Assembly (NCBI GenBank): GCA_019635535.1 | Contig: JAHBZH010000001.1 | Location: forward strand, 954,995-1,018,994 | Source: Sphingomonas sp. | Lineage (GTDB): Bacteria > Pseudomonadota > Alphaproteobacteria > Sphingomonadales > Sphingomonadaceae | DNA: 64,000 nucleotides | Direction: 5' to 3' | Shown here: positions 42,712 to 51,487 of the stretch, one piece after another | How the letters are laid out: each line of letters begins with the position of its first letter | Position numbering within the stretch: the stretch's first letter is position 1 | The notes under the pieces: generated by a model | What the model saw: only the letters and a program-made list of their open reading frames with translations | The model's database searches: none | What the model was told of the DNA's origin: nothing | Program-made: the position numbers and the translations under genes

Positions 42712-42792
42712 GGCGCCGGCCCGCACCCCCACCCGGCCTCCCAATTCACGTTACTGTCGTTGGGAGGCCGGGTGGGCGTCCGGGCCGGCGCC
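42712..42792. repeat. Long near-perfect inverted repeat between convergent genes
   Basis: GGCGCCGGCCCG pairs with CGGGCCGGCGCC (12 bp), then a four-base mismatch, then CCCACCCGGCCTCCCAA pairs with TTGGGAGGCCGGGTGGG (17 bp) around a 15-base loop. It may be a strong bidirectional terminator or a REP-type element. Confidence 0.75.
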
Positions 42793-42816
42793 GAAGCGCC
42801 GAAGCTGAAAACGGCC

Positions 42817-43014
42817 CTAGAAATCCACCCATTCGGTGCCGCCGGGCCAGAAATGGTCCTCGATCCGGTCGCCCAGCCAGACGATGGCCGACAGGATCAG
42901 CGCGAGCCCCACAAGGTTGAGCAGGATCACAGCGCCGAACGCGACATAGGGATGGAACAGCCCGACGCGGTCGAAGCCGTTCTTCATCGGCGCGCGGGTC
43001 GGGCGGCGGCGCAT
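42817..43014 (-). CDS. Small membrane protein coupled to the polyprenyl synthase gene
   Basis: The 65-residue product has one or two hydrophobic stretches (YVAFGAVILLNLVGLALILSAIVWL) and ends GGTEWVDF. Its ATG overlaps the stop of the polyprenyl synthase as TGATG. The preceding in-frame TTG is a poorer start. No family is recognised. Confidence 0.6.
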   Translation of the reverse strand: MRRRPTRAPMKNGFDRVGLFHPYVAFGAVILLNLVGLALILSAIVWLGDRIEDHFWPGGTEWVDF

Positions 43015-44027
43015 CAATAGGCCCGCTGGATCGCGAACTGCACCGCCTCGGTCAGCGCCGCTTTGGCGCGGCCGGCGGGGAACGGGCCGAGCGCGTCGAG
43101 CGCGCGGCGGCCGTAATGGCGCGCGCGCTCCAGCGTGTCGTCGAGCGCGCCGGTCGCGCGGAGCAGCGCCGTGGCGTGGGCGAGATCGGCGTCGGTCGCA
43201 CGTTCGCCGCTCATCGCCGCGCGCCAGAAGGCGCGGTCCCCGTCCTGCCCGCGCGCATAAGCGAGGATGACCGGCAAGGTGACCTTGCCGTCGCGGAAAT
43301 CGTCACCCACGCCCTTGCCCATCGTCGCGGCATCGGAGGCGTAGTCGATCGCGTCGTCGATCAGCTGGAAGGCGATGCCCAGATTGCGGCCATAGGCGTC
43401 CAGCGTCTCCTCCGTCGCCTCGTCGCGCTCGGCGACCACCGCCGCGATCCGGCAGGCGGCGGCGAAGAGCGCGGCGGTCTTGGCGGCGATGATGTCCAGA
43501 TACTGGTCCTCGCCCGTCTCGATCCGGCGCTGGGCGGTAAGCTGGTTCACCTCGCCCTCGGCGATCACGCTGGAGGCGCGCGACAGGATCTTCAGCACCT
43601 TGAGGCTGCCGTCCTCGACCATCAGCTCGAAGCTGCGCGAGAAGAGGAAATCGCCGACCAGCACGCTCGCCGGATTGCCCCAGATGATGTTGGCGGTGCG
43701 CTTGCCGCGCCGCAGGCCCGAGCCGTCGACGACATCGTCGTGGAGCAGGGTGGCGGTGTGGATGAACTCGACCGCGGCGGCGAGCTTGTGGTGGCGCGTG
43801 CCGGGATAATCGAGCAAACGGGCGCAGGCGAGGGTGAGCATCGGGCGCATCCGCTTGCCGCCGCCGGCGATCAGGTGGCCGGCCAGCTCCGGGATCAGCG
43901 CCACCTCGCTCTGCATGCGATCGAGGATGACCGCGTTGACCTGGTTGAGATCGGCCGCGACGAGCTGGATCATCGGATCGAGCGAGGGCGCGGGGCCGGG
44001 GGCGAGCGGGAGGACGGACGCACTCAT
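43014..44027 (-). CDS. ispB: Long-chain polyprenyl diphosphate synthase
   Basis: The product has 337 residues. The first Asp-rich motif is HDDVVD (Asp97, 98, 101) and the second is LIDDAID (Asp224, 225, 228). GGGKRMRP at about 55-62 binds IPP. A chain-length assignment to octa- or decaprenyl (ubiquinone side chain) is inferred from the small residues near the first motif and the family. The 5' ATG choice at 44027 gives normal length. It is co-transcribed with the small membrane protein gene. Confidence 0.9.
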   Translation of the reverse strand: MSASVLPLAPGPAPSLDPMIQLVAADLNQVNAVILDRMQSEVALIPELAGHLIAGGGKRMRPMLTLACARLLDYPGTRHHKLAAAVEFIHTATLLHDDVVDGSGLRRGKRTANIIWGNPASVLVGDFLFSRSFELMVEDGSLKVLKILSRASSVIAEGEVNQLTAQRRIETGEDQYLDIIAAKTAALFAAACRIAAVVAERDEATEETLDAYGRNLGIAFQLIDDAIDYASDAATMGKGVGDDFRDGKVTLPVILAYARGQDGDRAFWRAAMSGERATDADLAHATALLRATGALDDTLERARHYGRRALDALGPFPAGRAKAALTEAVQFAIQRAY

Positions 44028-44086
44028 GGCGCGCGCTGTGCGCCCGCGAGAAGCCAAAGGCAAGTGGGAGGGGAGCAGCTCAAGCC

Positions 44087-44225
44087 GTCATCGCGAGGCG
44101 CGACAGATGAGCAGGTGTGAACGTCCCCCGGACGTTCACAGCCGTGTCCGGGGGACACGGCGACCTACTCATGTGGCGATCCAGAGTCCCGGCTGGATTG
44201 CCGCGCCCTTCGGGCTCGCAATGAC
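44087..44225. repeat. Composite inverted-repeat element (ERIC/REPIN-like)
   Basis: GTCATCGCGAG (44087-44097) and CTCGCAATGAC (44215-44225) are terminal inverted repeats (10 of 11). Inside are two further perfect hairpins: TGTGAACGTCC-CCC-GGACGTTCACA (44116-44140) and CCGTGTCC-GGG-GGACACGG (44142-44160). ATGAGCAGGT also pairs with ACCTACTCAT (9 of 10). The 139 bases would fold like a cloverleaf. The outer half, with GGCTGGATTGCCGCGCC, resembles a repeat common in sphingomonads. Confidence 0.75.
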
Positions 44226-44234
44226 GAACAAGGG

Positions 44235-45650
44235 TCAGCGCCGGCCCGGGTTCAGCACCAAGGCCGTCATCTCCGCGACCGGGAGTTTCAGCCGGGCCAT
44301 CAGGCCGCCCAGATCCTCGCTTTCCTCCAGCGCGACCGAGCCGCCGTAGATTTCGGCGACGTCGCGGACGATGGCGAGGCCGAGGCCGGTGCCGGGCTTG
44401 CCGGTGTCCAATCGGGCGCCGCGGTCGAAGATCGCGGCACGCTGCGCCTCGGGGATGCCGGGGCCGTCATCCTCGATCTCGATCTCCACGACATCGGGCG
44501 CGGCCTTCACCGTCACGAAGACGCGGCCACCGCCATATTTGGCGGCATTCTCGATCAGATTGCCGAGCATCTCGTCGAGATCCTGCCGCTCGACCCGGAC
44601 GATCGCATGTTTGTCGCCGCAAATGTCGACCGTGACATGCTCGTAGAGGCGGCTGACCGCGCGCTCGACCGATTGCAGGCTGGGCCAGACCTCGGCGCGG
44701 GCCTGGGCATTGGCGCGCCGGCCGATGGCGCGGGCGCGGGCGAGATGGTGATCGACCTGGCGGCGCATCGTGCGCGCCTCGCGGATCACCGTGTCGGCGA
44801 GATCGGGCGCATGGGCGGTGGCATCGTTGGTGATGACGGTCAGCGGCGTCTTCAGCGCATGGGCGAGATTGCCGGCATGGCGGCGCGCCTCCTCCGCCTG
44901 CGTCTCGTTATGCTCGAGCAGCGCGTTCAGCTCCTCGGTCAGCGGCTCGATCTCGCGCGGGAGCTGTTCGTCGATCCGCGACTTCTCGCCCGAGCGGATC
45001 GCGACGATCGCCCGGCGCATTCGCCGGAGCGGCCACAGGCCGTAGATCGCCTGGAGCGCGCCGAGCACGATGAGGCCGAGCCCCAATATGCCGAAGGAGC
45101 GCACCAGCGTCTTGCGCAGCACGCCGATCTGCTGATCGAGCGCGTCGCGGTTCTGGGCGAGCTGGAAGCGCCAGCGCACCGCCGAGCCGGGCAGGCGCAC
45201 GTCGCGCTCGATCACGCGCAGCCGCTCCATCGGGAATTCGTCGCTGTCGTAGAGATGGATGCCGCTGTCGCTGTAGGAGGGGCCGACGGTGAGCCGCCGG
45301 TCCCACAGCGAGCGCGACGGGAAGGGATCGAAGCCCTCGCCGCTGATTTGGTAATAGAGGCCCGAATAGGGCTCCAGGAAGCGCTGGTCGGCGGGCGCGC
45401 GGTTGAACAGCACCTCGCCTTCCGGGCCGATCTCCGCCGCGGCGACCATGGAGGTCAGCACATAATCGAGCTGCGAATCGAAATTGTCGGTGATCGCCGA
45501 CGTCAGCACGCGGTCGAGCGTGAAGCCGCCGACGCCGAGCAGCAGCGCGATCCACAGCGCCGAAACGCCGATCATCCGGCGCGTCAGCGATCCCGCGCCG
45601 CGCGGACGGAAGCGCACCAGGAAGCGCCGCGAGATATCGAATAGCTTCAT
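44235..45650 (-). CDS. Membrane sensor histidine kinase
   Basis: The product has 471 residues. Two membrane segments (about 27-45 and 186-204) flank a periplasmic sensor domain of about 135 residues. A HAMP-like linker follows. The phosphoacceptor is His264 in NLAHALKTPLTVI, and the ATPase has N-box NLIENAAKYG, DDGPGIP and GTGLGLAIV. The sequence order and the downstream position after a response regulator fit the PhoQ/OmpR-kinase class. The start at 45650 puts a basic N-terminus before TM1. Confidence 0.92.
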   Translation of the reverse strand: MKLFDISRRFLVRFRPRGAGSLTRRMIGVSALWIALLLGVGGFTLDRVLTSAITDNFDSQLDYVLTSMVAAAEIGPEGEVLFNRAPADQRFLEPYSGLYYQISGEGFDPFPSRSLWDRRLTVGPSYSDSGIHLYDSDEFPMERLRVIERDVRLPGSAVRWRFQLAQNRDALDQQIGVLRKTLVRSFGILGLGLIVLGALQAIYGLWPLRRMRRAIVAIRSGEKSRIDEQLPREIEPLTEELNALLEHNETQAEEARRHAGNLAHALKTPLTVITNDATAHAPDLADTVIREARTMRRQVDHHLARARAIGRRANAQARAEVWPSLQSVERAVSRLYEHVTVDICGDKHAIVRVERQDLDEMLGNLIENAAKYGGGRVFVTVKAAPDVVEIEIEDDGPGIPEAQRAAIFDRGARLDTGKPGTGLGLAIVRDVAEIYGGSVALEESEDLGGLMARLKLPVAEMTALVLNPGRR

Positions 45651-45668
45651 CGCCGGATCGTCATCGCC

Positions 45669-45749
45669 TGCCCCCGCTGTCGGGGGCATGACGCGCGGCG
45701 CATGAACATCGCCTGAGGGCGCACACCCCCGGCCGTCGGGGACCGGGGG
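45669..45749. repeat. Two C/G palindromes between kinase and regulator genes
   Basis: TGCCCCCG-CTGT-CGGGGGCA (45669-45688) and CCCCCGG...CCGGGGG (45726-45749) occupy the 107-base gap. They may reduce kinase expression relative to the regulator, or be REP elements. Confidence 0.5.
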
Positions 45750-45757
45750 CGCACGCC

Positions 45758-46423
45758 CTAACCCCTCGGGTCCTCGAGCGAATAGCCGAGGCCGCGGATG
45801 GTGGTGATGACGTCGGGGCCGAGCTTCTTGCGGATGCGCGTCACGAACACCTCGATCGTGTTCGAATCGCGATCGAAATCCTGGTCGTAGATATGCTCGA
45901 TCAGCTCGGTGCGGCTGACCACCTTGCCCTTGTGGTGCATCAGGTAGGACAGCAATTTATATTCCTGCGCCGTCAGCTTCACCGGCTCGCCGTCCAGCGT
46001 CACCTTGCCCGAGCGGGTGTCGAGCCGGACGTCGCCGGCGATGAGCTCGGAGCTCGCATTGCCGGACGCGCGGCGGATCAGCGCGCGCAGCCGGGCGATC
46101 AGCTCCTCGGTCTGGAAGGGCTTGGCGAGATAGTCGTCGGCGCCCGCGTCGAGACCCGCCACCTTGTCCGACCAGCTGTCGCGCGCGGTCAGCACCAGCA
46201 CCGGGACCTTCATCCCCTCCCGCCGCCAGCGATCGAGCACGGTCAGCCCGTCCACCTCGGGCAGGCCGAGATCGAGGATGATCGCGTCATAGGTTTCGGT
46301 GGAGCCGAGATAATGGCCGTCCTCGCCGTCCGTGGCGAGATCGATGGCATAGCCCGCGCCTTCCAGCGTCGCGCGCAGCTGGCGCCCGAGATTGGGCTCG
46401 TCCTCGACGATCAGAACCCGCAT
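45758..46423 (-). CDS. OmpR/PhoP-family response regulator
   Basis: The product has 221 residues. The receiver domain has Asp51 as phosphoacceptor (ILDLGLP), acidic pocket VEDEP and Lys in AKPFQTEEL. The winged-helix output ends VFVTRIRKKLGPDVITTIRGLGY. It pairs with the kinase 107 bases downstream. A PepSY protein gene 117 bases upstream on the same strand completes the set, as in other sphingomonad loci of this type. Confidence 0.95.
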   Translation of the reverse strand: MRVLIVEDEPNLGRQLRATLEGAGYAIDLATDGEDGHYLGSTETYDAIILDLGLPEVDGLTVLDRWRREGMKVPVLVLTARDSWSDKVAGLDAGADDYLAKPFQTEELIARLRALIRRASGNASSELIAGDVRLDTRSGKVTLDGEPVKLTAQEYKLLSYLMHHKGKVVSRTELIEHIYDQDFDRDSNTIEVFVTRIRKKLGPDVITTIRGLGYSLEDPRG

Positions 46424-46540
46424 GATCTTTTCCCTTCACTCCGGCCGGCGCGGACCAAAGCCGCGCGCCCGTCATATGTTCCGCGTACGTATATGGGAAG
46501 AGGAGGGCGGCGCGCCAGCATGCGCCGCGCGATGGGACGC

Positions 46541-46831
46541 TTATTGCCGGCCGATCACGCGGCCGGTGCGGGCGTCGACGTCGATCCAGATCACTTCGGA
46601 GCCGCGCATATATTTGAGGCGGTAGACGCGGCCGTCGAAATCGGCGCCGATGAACTCGGCATTGGGTACGCGCACGCGCGCGCGGATTTCCGGCAGCGAC
46701 AGGATCTCGCCGTCGCGATTGGCGCGATAGGCCTCGATCTGCTCGCCGCGCATCGGCGACAGGCGCTGCGCATCGGCCGGAATGGCGGCGAGCGCCGCGA
46801 CCGCGGCCAGGAGGGTGAAAACGGGACGCAT
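46541..46831 (-). CDS. Small periplasmic PepSY-domain protein
   Basis: The 96-residue product has a signal peptide (MRPVFTLLAAVAALAAIPADA). The mature part is a single PepSY unit: SLPEIRARV, GADFDGRVYRLKYMRG and VIWIDVDARTGRVIG. Such proteins inhibit peptidases or modulate two-component kinases. It lies immediately upstream of the response regulator, which suggests it is a sensor-associated regulator. A divergent amidohydrolase gene lies on the other side. Confidence 0.85.
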   Translation of the reverse strand: MRPVFTLLAAVAALAAIPADAQRLSPMRGEQIEAYRANRDGEILSLPEIRARVRVPNAEFIGADFDGRVYRLKYMRGSEVIWIDVDARTGRVIGRQ

Positions 46832-46960
46832 AAGCTCGTGAACTCGACTCTTGTCAGAAAAGCATCGTGCGGGGCAATAGCAGAAGCCATTGAATAGGCC
46901 ATGAATAGGGCGGTAGGCTCGCCTTAAGATTTGGCGCGAAACGAAAAAGGGGACGGGCGG

Positions 46961-48568
46961 ATGGGATGGCGAAAGATCGGCCTCGCGGCCTTGCTGGCGA
47001 CCGTCCTGGCGCCGGCCCCGATCGCGCAGGCGCAGGAGCGCGAACGGATGGAACGCGTGCCGGACCGCCAGCCGGGCGAGGGCGCGGGGCCTTATCGCCG
47101 GCTGGTCATCCGCTCCGCGATGCTGATCGACGGCTCCGGCGCGCCGGCGCGCGGGCCGGTCGACATCGTGATTTCGGGCAACCGGATCGAAAGCATCCGC
47201 TCGGCCGGCAATCCCGGCCTGCCGATGCGCGAGAATCGCGAGCCGCGCGACGCCGATCACGAGATCGACGCCAGCGGCATGTATGTGATGCCGGGCTTCG
47301 TCGACACGCACGGCCATAATGGCGATCCCGACAAGGCGCCCAACGCGACCTATGGCTACCGGCTGTGGCTGGCGCACGGCGTCACCACGGTGCGCGGCGT
47401 CAGCCTCTATTTCGGGCGCGACAACATGTCGCTGTCGGACCGGCAGCGGAGCCGCGACAACAGCATCGTCGCGCCGCGCCTGTTCGCCTATCTCTCGCTC
47501 GGCGACGGCTGGGACAATGGCCCGGTCACGACGCCGGAGCAGGCCCGCGCCTGGGTGCGTTGGCTGGCGGCGCAGGGCTATGACGGGGTCAAGTTCTTCA
47601 ACGATCCCCCGGCCATCACCCGCGCCGCGATCGAGGAAGCGCGCCGGCTCGGCCTCGGCACGGTCGCACATCTGGGGCAGGGCGGCGTCGCCGAAGTGAA
47701 TGGCGACGTGGCGAGCGAGATGGGGCTGGCCGGCATCACCCATTTCTACGGCCATTTCGAAGCCCTGCTGCGCGACCGACGGCTGCCCTCCTACCCGGCC
47801 GAATACAACATGGCGGACGAGCAATGGCGCTTCTCGCAAGTGGCGCGGCTCGCCGACCAGATCGTCGAGCCGGGTGGGGAGGAATGGCGCGCCTATCTGG
47901 GCCGGCTGCTGGAGCGGGGCGTCACCCTGTCGCCGACCTTCAACATCTATTCCGCCTCGCGCGACGTGATGCGCGCGCGCACCGCCGACTGGCATGCGCG
48001 CTATACCCTGCCCTCGCTGCAGCGCTTCTTCGATCCCAGCATGGTCCATCACGGCTCCTATTTCTGGGACTGGACGACGGCGGACGAAGTGGCGTGGCGG
48101 CGCTTTTACGGCCCGTTCATGCGGCTGGTGAACGATTACAAGAATATGGGCGGGCGGGTCACGGTCGGCTCCGATCCCGGCTATATCTACCAGAATTGGG
48201 GCTTCTCCTATGTGGGCGAGCTGGAGATGCTGCAGGAAGCGGGCTTCTCCCCATTGGAGGTGATCCAGGCGGCGACGATCAACGGCGCGCGCGAAATCTA
48301 CGCCCCGCGCGGCGAGGAGCCGCCCTTCGGACTGGTCCGCCCCGGCATGCTCGCCGATCTCGTCATCGTGCCGGGCAATCCGCTGGAGAATTTCAAATTG
48401 CTCTACGGCACCGGCCATGTGCGGCTCAATCCGGCGACGCAGCAGGCCGAGCGGGTCGGCGGGGTGAGGTGGACGATCAAGGACGGCATCGTCTACGACG
48501 CGCCCGCCTTGCTCGAAAGCGTCGCACGAATGGTCGAGGAGGCGCGGGCGCGCGAGGGCGCCCGCTGA
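46961..48568 (+). CDS. Secreted metal-dependent amidohydrolase
   Basis: The product has 535 residues with a signal peptide (ending AQA). The metal-dependent hydrolase fold shows RSAMLIDGSGAPARG, the HxH motif in FVDTHGHNGDP, GVKFFND, TVAHLGQGG and HFYGHFEAL as later ligands, and VGSDPGY with the catalytic Asp. It belongs to the imidazolonepropionase-like branch, which acts on cyclic amides or dipeptides. The substrate is unknown. The start at 46961 follows a GGGGACGGGCGG site; an upstream TTG lacks support. Confidence 0.9.
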   Translation: MGWRKIGLAALLATVLAPAPIAQAQERERMERVPDRQPGEGAGPYRRLVIRSAMLIDGSGAPARGPVDIVISGNRIESIRSAGNPGLPMRENREPRDADHEIDASGMYVMPGFVDTHGHNGDPDKAPNATYGYRLWLAHGVTTVRGVSLYFGRDNMSLSDRQRSRDNSIVAPRLFAYLSLGDGWDNGPVTTPEQARAWVRWLAAQGYDGVKFFNDPPAITRAAIEEARRLGLGTVAHLGQGGVAEVNGDVASEMGLAGITHFYGHFEALLRDRRLPSYPAEYNMADEQWRFSQVARLADQIVEPGGEEWRAYLGRLLERGVTLSPTFNIYSASRDVMRARTADWHARYTLPSLQRFFDPSMVHHGSYFWDWTTADEVAWRRFYGPFMRLVNDYKNMGGRVTVGSDPGYIYQNWGFSYVGELEMLQEAGFSPLEVIQAATINGAREIYAPRGEEPPFGLVRPGMLADLVIVPGNPLENFKLLYGTGHVRLNPATQQAERVGGVRWTIKDGIVYDAPALLESVARMVEEARAREGAR

Positions 48569-48572
48569 CCTC

Positions 48573-49103
48573 CTACCGGCTGCGCGCGGGCAGCAGCTTC
48601 GGATTGCGCAGCAGCGCCGCCGACACCAGGGCGGCGATCAGGCCGACCGGGAAGACCTCGGTGAAGGTGAGCGGGACGCGGATCAGCGGGTTGGGATAAT
48701 TGACCCGCACCCATTCGTAATCCGCCATCGCCGCGGCGATCTCGGCCGGGCTCTTGCCCTGCGCGGCGAGCGTCCCGGCGATGCCGGCGAGATAATCTTC
48801 GATGAAGCGATAGCCGGTCGAGGCGAGGTAGATTTCCCACACGACGACATAAGCGAGGCCCGCCACCACCGCGATGCCGAGCCCCATCTTCAGCGCCGGC
48901 CAGAAGCGGATGACGCCGCCATGCTCGTTGTCGCGATAGCGCTTCACGCCGACGAACATGAAGGTCATCGCCACGAGCATGACCAGATAGCCGAACCACA
49001 TCGAGGCGAAGGCGCTGTCCTGCCCGCCGGCAAGGATGCCGGCGAGCATGACCGAGATGATCACCATGCCGGCCAGCAATCCGTAGATGAGCGCGTATTT
49101 CAT
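48573..49103 (-). CDS. DUF4199-family membrane protein
   Basis: The product has 176 residues with four membrane segments: YGLLAGMVIISVMLAGILAG, YLVMLVAMTFMFVGVKRYRD, ALKMGLGIAVVAGLAYVVV and FTEVFPVGLIAALVSAALL. The central VKRYRDNEHGGVIRFWPAL is the DUF4199 mark. Function is unknown. It converges on the amidohydrolase gene with a four-base gap. Confidence 0.85.
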   Translation of the reverse strand: MKYALIYGLLAGMVIISVMLAGILAGGQDSAFASMWFGYLVMLVAMTFMFVGVKRYRDNEHGGVIRFWPALKMGLGIAVVAGLAYVVVWEIYLASTGYRFIEDYLAGIAGTLAAQGKSPAEIAAAMADYEWVRVNYPNPLIRVPLTFTEVFPVGLIAALVSAALLRNPKLLPARSR

Positions 49104-49199
49104 GAGCGGCGACTCCCACCGTTGTCGTGACGGGCGAAGCATAAGGCGGTTCGCATAGGCGAAGCTATCGCCCGGACGGGTGATTGGCCGAAAATCGTC

Positions 49200-49673
49200 T
49201 CAGGGGATGAGGCTCAATCGCCGCGCCGTTTCGATCGCCTCCACGCGGTTGCGCGCGTCGAGCTTCTCATAAACCCGCGCGACATGGGTCTTCACCGTAT
49301 TGGGCGAGATGCCGAGCGTGCGGGCCAGCTCCTTGATCGACTGGCCGGAGGCGAGGAGGTCCAGGATCTCGCATTCGCGGGGGGAGAGGCCGAGGGTGCG
49401 GATCGCCGCCTCGTTGCGCGCGAAGCCCGGCGCGGCGGGCCGGGGCGTGAGCCGCATCCCCGCCCACAGGCCGAGCAGGACGAAGGCGGCGGCGACGATG
49501 GCGACATAGATTTCGGTCGAGAAGGTCTGGAGCACATAGCGATGCTCGAGCCATTGCAGCGCGCCGACCGCGAGCGCGAGGCCGAAGGCATAAAGCAGGA
49601 TCGTGCGCCACATCGGCCATAGCTGCCAGAAAAGGAAAAACAGGGCCAGCGGGGTCGCTTCGCCTTGCCCCAT
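49200..49673 (-). CDS. LuxR-type regulator with two N-terminal membrane segments
   Basis: The product has 157 residues. Two hydrophobic segments (about 20-42 and 53-73) precede a LuxR helix-turn-helix: LSPRECEILDLLASGQSIKELARTLGISPNTVKTHVARVYEKL. No receiver or autoinducer domain is present, so it is a membrane-tethered or one-component regulator. The start is not supported by a ribosome site; a Met at residue 21 is an alternative. It diverges from the pirin gene with 15 bases between starts. Confidence 0.8.
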   Translation of the reverse strand: MGQGEATPLALFFLFWQLWPMWRTILLYAFGLALAVGALQWLEHRYVLQTFSTEIYVAIVAAAFVLLGLWAGMRLTPRPAAPGFARNEAAIRTLGLSPRECEILDLLASGQSIKELARTLGISPNTVKTHVARVYEKLDARNRVEAIETARRLSLIP

Positions 49674-49688
49674 CCGCTAGGCGGAGGG

Positions 49689-50423
49689 ATGGACCGGACA
49701 TCGATCGAACCCCGCCATGTCGAGCTGCGCCCCGCCGCCGAGCATGGCCGGACCGAGCTCGACGGATTGTCCGGCCAGCACCATTTCTGCTTCGCCGGCT
49801 TCCAGCGCGCCGACCGGATGGAATGGGGCCTGCTGCGCGCCTTCCACGAATTCACTCTCCAGCCCGGCGCCGAACGGACGCCCAGCCTCCATGCCGGTTT
49901 CGAGATCCTGACCCTGGTGCTGGACGGGCGGCTGCGGCGCACCGGTCGCTGGGCACCGCGCGCGCCGATGATGGCGGGTGCGGTCGAGCTCGTTCACAGC
50001 GGGGTCGGCGCCGATCTCGGCGTCGCGGCCATCGGCGACGTGCCGGCGCGCTATATCGAAATCTGGGCGAAGGCGCCGCGCATCCATGGCGAACCGCGCC
50101 GCACGGTCCGCCCCCGCGCGCCGCGCGGCTTCGCCCGGCCGATCGCCTCGAACCGGCCGGCGAGCGCCGAGACGCTGCGCTGGGCTGCCGATGCGCGGGT
50201 GGCGCGGGCCACGCTCGCCGCCGATGCGATGCTGAAGCGGCGGCTGGAGCCGGACGATTGCCTCTATGTCGTGCTGCGCGCCGGGCGGCTGGAGGCCAAT
50301 GGGGTGGTCGCCAATGCGGGGGACGCGCTGGCGATATCCGGGCCGGGCCGGCTGCGCCTCGCCGCGCGGCTGCCGGCGGATTTCTACTGGTTCCGCGGAA
50401 GGGGCAACGCCGAGGGCTATTGA
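49689..50423 (+). CDS. Pirin-family protein
   Basis: The product has 244 residues in two cupin halves. The N-terminal half has HHFCFAGFQRADRMEWGLLRAF, FTLQPGAERTPSLHAGFEILTLVLDG and GAVELVHSGVGADLG. The catalytic His/Glu metal set of pirins is only partly recognisable, so it may be a YhaK-like relative. The ATG is chosen because it directly follows GGCGGAGGG, although the spacing is short; a TTG 24 bases upstream is the alternative. It converges on the DUF6607 gene. Confidence 0.75.
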   Translation: MDRTSIEPRHVELRPAAEHGRTELDGLSGQHHFCFAGFQRADRMEWGLLRAFHEFTLQPGAERTPSLHAGFEILTLVLDGRLRRTGRWAPRAPMMAGAVELVHSGVGADLGVAAIGDVPARYIEIWAKAPRIHGEPRRTVRPRAPRGFARPIASNRPASAETLRWAADARVARATLAADAMLKRRLEPDDCLYVVLRAGRLEANGVVANAGDALAISGPGRLRLAARLPADFYWFRGRGNAEGY

Positions 50424-50438
50424 GTGCGGACCCTGAAC

Positions 50439-50466
50439 GGCGCGGGAGGAGAGAGTCTCCCGCGCC
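50439..50466. terminator. Bidirectional terminator hairpin
   Basis: GGCGCGGGAG pairs perfectly with CTCCCGCGCC around eight bases in the 62-base gap between the convergent pirin and DUF6607 genes. No T-tract is present on either side. Confidence 0.55.
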
Positions 50467-50485
50467 GCCCCCGCAGGGCTCTGAA

Positions 50486-51463
50486 TCAGTTCGTCCCGGT
50501 CGCCTCGCGGATCAGGCGGCGGGCCTCGGCGATCGCCGCCGGGGTCTGCAGCTCGCCGGCGGCGATCTCGGTGCCCATTTCGAGCAGGCGGCCGGCAATG
50601 ACGTTGCCGGTCTGCGCTTCCTCCTGGATGCGGATGCCGCCGGTCGCCGTCTGGACGCGGTCCCATTCGGCGCGCACCGCGGCCCAATAGTCGCTGGAGG
50701 CGGCCCAGTAGCGATCGGCCGCCGCCACGTCATAATCGTCGAAGGGTCGATAGGTGTTCAGCAGCGATTCCTGCACGAAGGGGACGAGATCGCCCTCGAC
50801 CAGGCCCATCTTCTGGTTGTCCTGCCAGTGAATCCAGCCGCCGTCCGGCGTCGGCGAATGGCGGTTGATGGCGAGATAGCGGTCGTAGCGCGGGCTGCGG
50901 ATCGCATCGCGCCGGGCGAGCGGCCGCCACGTCCAGTCGGAGCGCCAGCGGCGCACCCCGCCCGTCTCGGTCCAGCGGCCGTAGGAACCGTAGCGCGGGC
51001 TGTCGTCCACCTGCCAGACGGTCTGCGTCCACACGCCCCGGCGACGTTCCTCCGGGATGCGCTCGACCCGCCACTGGCCCTGGCCGGCATAGGCCAGATA
51101 GGTTTCCGGCTCGTAGGTCCAATCCTGCCGCCAATGCTTGATGATGTGGGTCTGCCCCTCATGGGTGACGACCAGCAGATGCTGGAGGCTGATGAAGCGG
51201 CCGGTATCGGCGATCACCCGCACGACCTCGTGCCCGCCCGAGGTCGAAGCGTCGATCGGCGTGTAGTCCTCGCGCCAAGACGTCTGCTCGCGCATGTCGA
51301 AGCGAACCCGGAAATTGCCGGCCATGGCGAGGATCGACGCGCGGTCGGCCTCGAAGGTCGAGGGCGCGACGACGTTGGCCTGGACCGGCGGCTCCGGCGG
51401 CTGGGCGAAGGCGGGCGCGGCGATGCCGGCCAGCAGGGCTGCGATGATGGCGGTCGGTTTCAT
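50486..51463 (-). CDS. DUF6607 family protein
   Basis: The product has 325 residues with a signal peptide ending PAFA. Conserved stretches include FEADRASILAMAGNFRVRFDM, WREDYTPIDASTSGGHEVVRV, KHWRQDWTYEPET and RRWRSDWTWRPLARRDA. I assign it to DUF6607 from these features. Such proteins often sit next to TonB receptors. Its function is unknown. The start follows GGGAGAG. It lies 24 bases after the receptor stop, so the two are one transcription unit. Confidence 0.7.
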   Translation of the reverse strand: MKPTAIIAALLAGIAAPAFAQPPEPPVQANVVAPSTFEADRASILAMAGNFRVRFDMREQTSWREDYTPIDASTSGGHEVVRVIADTGRFISLQHLLVVTHEGQTHIIKHWRQDWTYEPETYLAYAGQGQWRVERIPEERRRGVWTQTVWQVDDSPRYGSYGRWTETGGVRRWRSDWTWRPLARRDAIRSPRYDRYLAINRHSPTPDGGWIHWQDNQKMGLVEGDLVPFVQESLLNTYRPFDDYDVAAADRYWAASSDYWAAVRAEWDRVQTATGGIRIQEEAQTGNVIAGRLLEMGTEIAAGELQTPAAIAEARRLIREATGTN

Positions 51464-51487
51464 GTCTCTCCCCATGGTTGAACGTAA

